From: Paenibacillus luteus
Lineage (GTDB): Bacteria > Bacillota > Bacilli > Paenibacillales > Paenibacillaceae
NCBI RefSeq assembly: GCF_006542765.1
Contig: NZ_SKCD01000088.1
Coordinates: 186,001-250,000 of the forward strand
DNA: 64,000 nucleotides
Direction: 5' to 3'
The position numbers and the translations under genes were made by a program. Below, one piece after another: positions 62,638 through 64,000 of the stretch. Below the pieces are notes generated by a model. It was not told the origin of the DNA. It saw nothing but the letters and a program-made list of their open reading frames with translations, and did no database searches. The number at the start of each line of letters is the position of its first letter. Position 1 is the first letter of the stretch.

Positions 62638-62754
62638 CTTTCCTTAAATTGCATGATAAGTTAGTGCTTACCCCCAAACCTATTTGATCGCGAATCGGGA
62701 TCGGCAGCCTGGAGACAGCCACGAACCGTATTCGTTTAGAGGAGCCTATGATTT

Positions 62755-63717
62755 ATGTTGGAATCCACCCCTCCCGTGCGTCAGAATCGGCAGGCAGCCG
62801 AGCTGGGCAGCGCTATATTGACTGGCAGCAGCAAACCGTTTGATCGGCGGTCACGACTGTTTTTCACCAACCGCCTCTTTCGTTACCTTTGCATCGCTGC
62901 CGCTGGCTTTGTTTGCCTAATTCTCTTTCTGATTCTGCTGTTGATGTTCCGTACTGGCGTTTTGACATTTGGTCAAATTTCATTTGCCGATTTCTTCTTC
63001 TCCACCGAATGGAATCCGGAGAATGAGCAGTATGGCGCGCTTATCTTCATCTTTGGTACCTTCGCCTTAACAGCCCTTACGCTGCTGATTTGTGTGCCCA
63101 TCTCCTTAATCATTGCTGTATTCCTGTCTGTGTTCGTGCCTTCTTGGCTGAAAAACATGCTTCGTCCCGTGCTTGACCTGCTCGTCGGCATCCCTTCCGT
63201 CGTTTATGGCTACCTTGGCCTAACCGTGCTTATTCCTTTGATCCGGAATGTAACGGGCAGCGGCATGGGCGACGGCCTGCTTGCAGCGGCGCTTGTGCTT
63301 ACCATTATGGTTCTGCCTACGGTAAGCCGGATCAGTGATGACGCCATCAGCGCCGTTCCTGCCAAATTCAGTGATGCTTCCTACGCACTCGGCGCTACCC
63401 GCTTCCAAACGGTATGGCGGGTACTGCTGCCATCAGCCAAAAGCGGCATCATGTACGCGGTCATTCTCGGCATGGCGCGTGCGGTCGGCGAGACGATGGC
63501 CGTCGTTATGGTTATCGGCAATACGCCGCAGTTGGCCGACAGCCTGCTCAAGCCGACCTCTGTCCTTACCAGCAACATCGTTATGCAAATTTCAAACGTT
63601 CCTTTTGATTCAACGTGGAACTATGCTCTTTATCTTATGGGCTTCCTGCTGCTTGTCATTTCATTAATCATGATTGTCGCCATTCGCTGGCTGCAAAGAA
63701 AGGGGATTCAAGCATGA
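62755..63717 (+). CDS. pstC: Phosphate ABC permease PstC
   Basis: A 320-residue permease with six membrane segments, a leading cytoplasmic extension of about 45 residues, and the EAA-type loop SYALGATRFQTVWRVLLPSAKSGI. ATG at 62755 has AGAGGAG ten bases upstream. Its stop overlaps the pstA start. Confidence 0.96.
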   Translation: MLESTPPVRQNRQAAELGSAILTGSSKPFDRRSRLFFTNRLFRYLCIAAAGFVCLILFLILLLMFRTGVLTFGQISFADFFFSTEWNPENEQYGALIFIFGTFALTALTLLICVPISLIIAVFLSVFVPSWLKNMLRPVLDLLVGIPSVVYGYLGLTVLIPLIRNVTGSGMGDGLLAAALVLTIMVLPTVSRISDDAISAVPAKFSDASYALGATRFQTVWRVLLPSAKSGIMYAVILGMARAVGETMAVVMVIGNTPQLADSLLKPTSVLTSNIVMQISNVPFDSTWNYALYLMGFLLLVISLIMIVAIRWLQRKGIQA

Positions 63718-64000
63718 AACAAGTCATTCCTACAAACCCCTTGGCGAATCCGTTTAGCGGCAAACAAGGCCTTAACCGGGTAAAGGACCGTGCTTTCACT
63801 GGCGTCGTCTGGACCCTGGGCATACTGATTATCGCGTTCATCTTCGGTCTGTTGTATCTGATTTTGCAGGATGGAATGCCGAAGCTTACTTGGGATTTCC
63901 TGTTTGGCTTGCCGAGCGAGATCGATGAGGGCGGCGGCATTGGGCCAACGCTGCTTAACTCCTTCTACATCCTGTTCATTTCCTTGCTGATTTCCATTCC
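63714..64000 (+). CDS. pstA: Phosphate ABC permease PstA (partial, runs off the window)
   Basis: An ATG overlapping the pstC stop (ATGA) opens a frame that stays open to the last base. The 95 residues begin MKQVIPTNPLANPFSGK, with a first membrane segment near residues 33-55 and the PstA-typical region LTWDFLFGLPSEIDEGGGIGPTLLNSFYILF. The rest, and presumably pstB, lie beyond the window. Confidence 0.93.
   Translation, partial: MKQVIPTNPLANPFSGKQGLNRVKDRAFTGVVWTLGILIIAFIFGLLYLILQDGMPKLTWDFLFGLPSEIDEGGGIGPTLLNSFYILFISLLISI

Overview
The window reads as chromosome of an endospore-forming Bacillales bacterium, most likely Paenibacillus. The grounds are a four-gene spore-germinant receptor operon, an S-layer-homology protein, a stalk-domain (copper-amine-oxidase N-terminal-like) secreted protein in front of pst, a T-box leader, PerR- and PhoP-type sites, strong AGGAGG-type ribosome sites, and many sugar ABC transporters paired with YesM/YesN- or AraC/LacI-type regulators. 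No rRNA, tRNA, insertion sequence, prophage or CRISPR array was seen. Both ends are cut inside genes.

Layout. 1-1.7 kb: tail of a possible LacI-type regulator and an MFS exporter preceded by a heptanucleotide repeat. 1.8-8.3 kb: an AfuABC-type ABC importer with its own YesM/YesN-like two-component system. 8.3-13.6 kb: a CUT1 sugar-type importer in one operon with an SsuD-like flavin monooxygenase, divergent from an AraC regulator; this is a candidate sulfonate or sulfosugar locus. 13.6-17.7 kb: germinant receptor operon in the order A-C-D-B. 17.8-26.7 kb: maltodextrin locus (malE-malF-malG-lipoprotein amylase, divergent from a LacI regulator and a cytosolic GH15 glucoamylase), with MalR-like operators between them. 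26.7-28.2 kb: a gene-free region with a TTCCAG hexamer tract and four tandem copies of a ~246-252 bp noncoding unit, each holding an 88-nt inverted-repeat element. 28.2 kb: dps/mrgA with a PerR box. 28.9-34.4 kb: response regulator, kinase, and a two-gene FtsX/MacB-type ABC system. 34.5-42.9 kb: FAH-family hydrolase, ABC-F ATPase, guanylate-kinase-like protein, fumC, GAF histidine kinase, GH43-like enzyme, KDPG aldolase and a Dabb protein. 43-52.3 kb: manganese catalase, DUF1835 and DUF418 proteins, a second OmpR-type two-component system, an AlaT-like aminotransferase behind a T-box, a methyltransferase and a small unknown. 52.6 kb: a 71-residue protein that is half methionine. 53-56.7 kb: WYL regulator, DinB, DUF1761, YdeI-like and SLH proteins. 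56.7-60 kb: sugar-type isomerase, Gfo/Idh/MocA oxidoreductase and MFS operon. 60.1-64 kb: Pho-box-controlled stalk/propeller protein and pstS-pstC-pstA (cut).

Functionally the window is a carbohydrate-scavenging and stress-response segment: several importers each sit beside a dedicated regulator and a catabolic enzyme, with oxidative-stress (Dps, Mn catalase) and phosphate-starvation (pst) genes interspersed. The least explained items are the tandem 88-nt-hairpin array, the methionine-rich miniprotein, the SsuD-like/CUT1 operon with altered active-site histidines, and the T-box-controlled aminotransferase.
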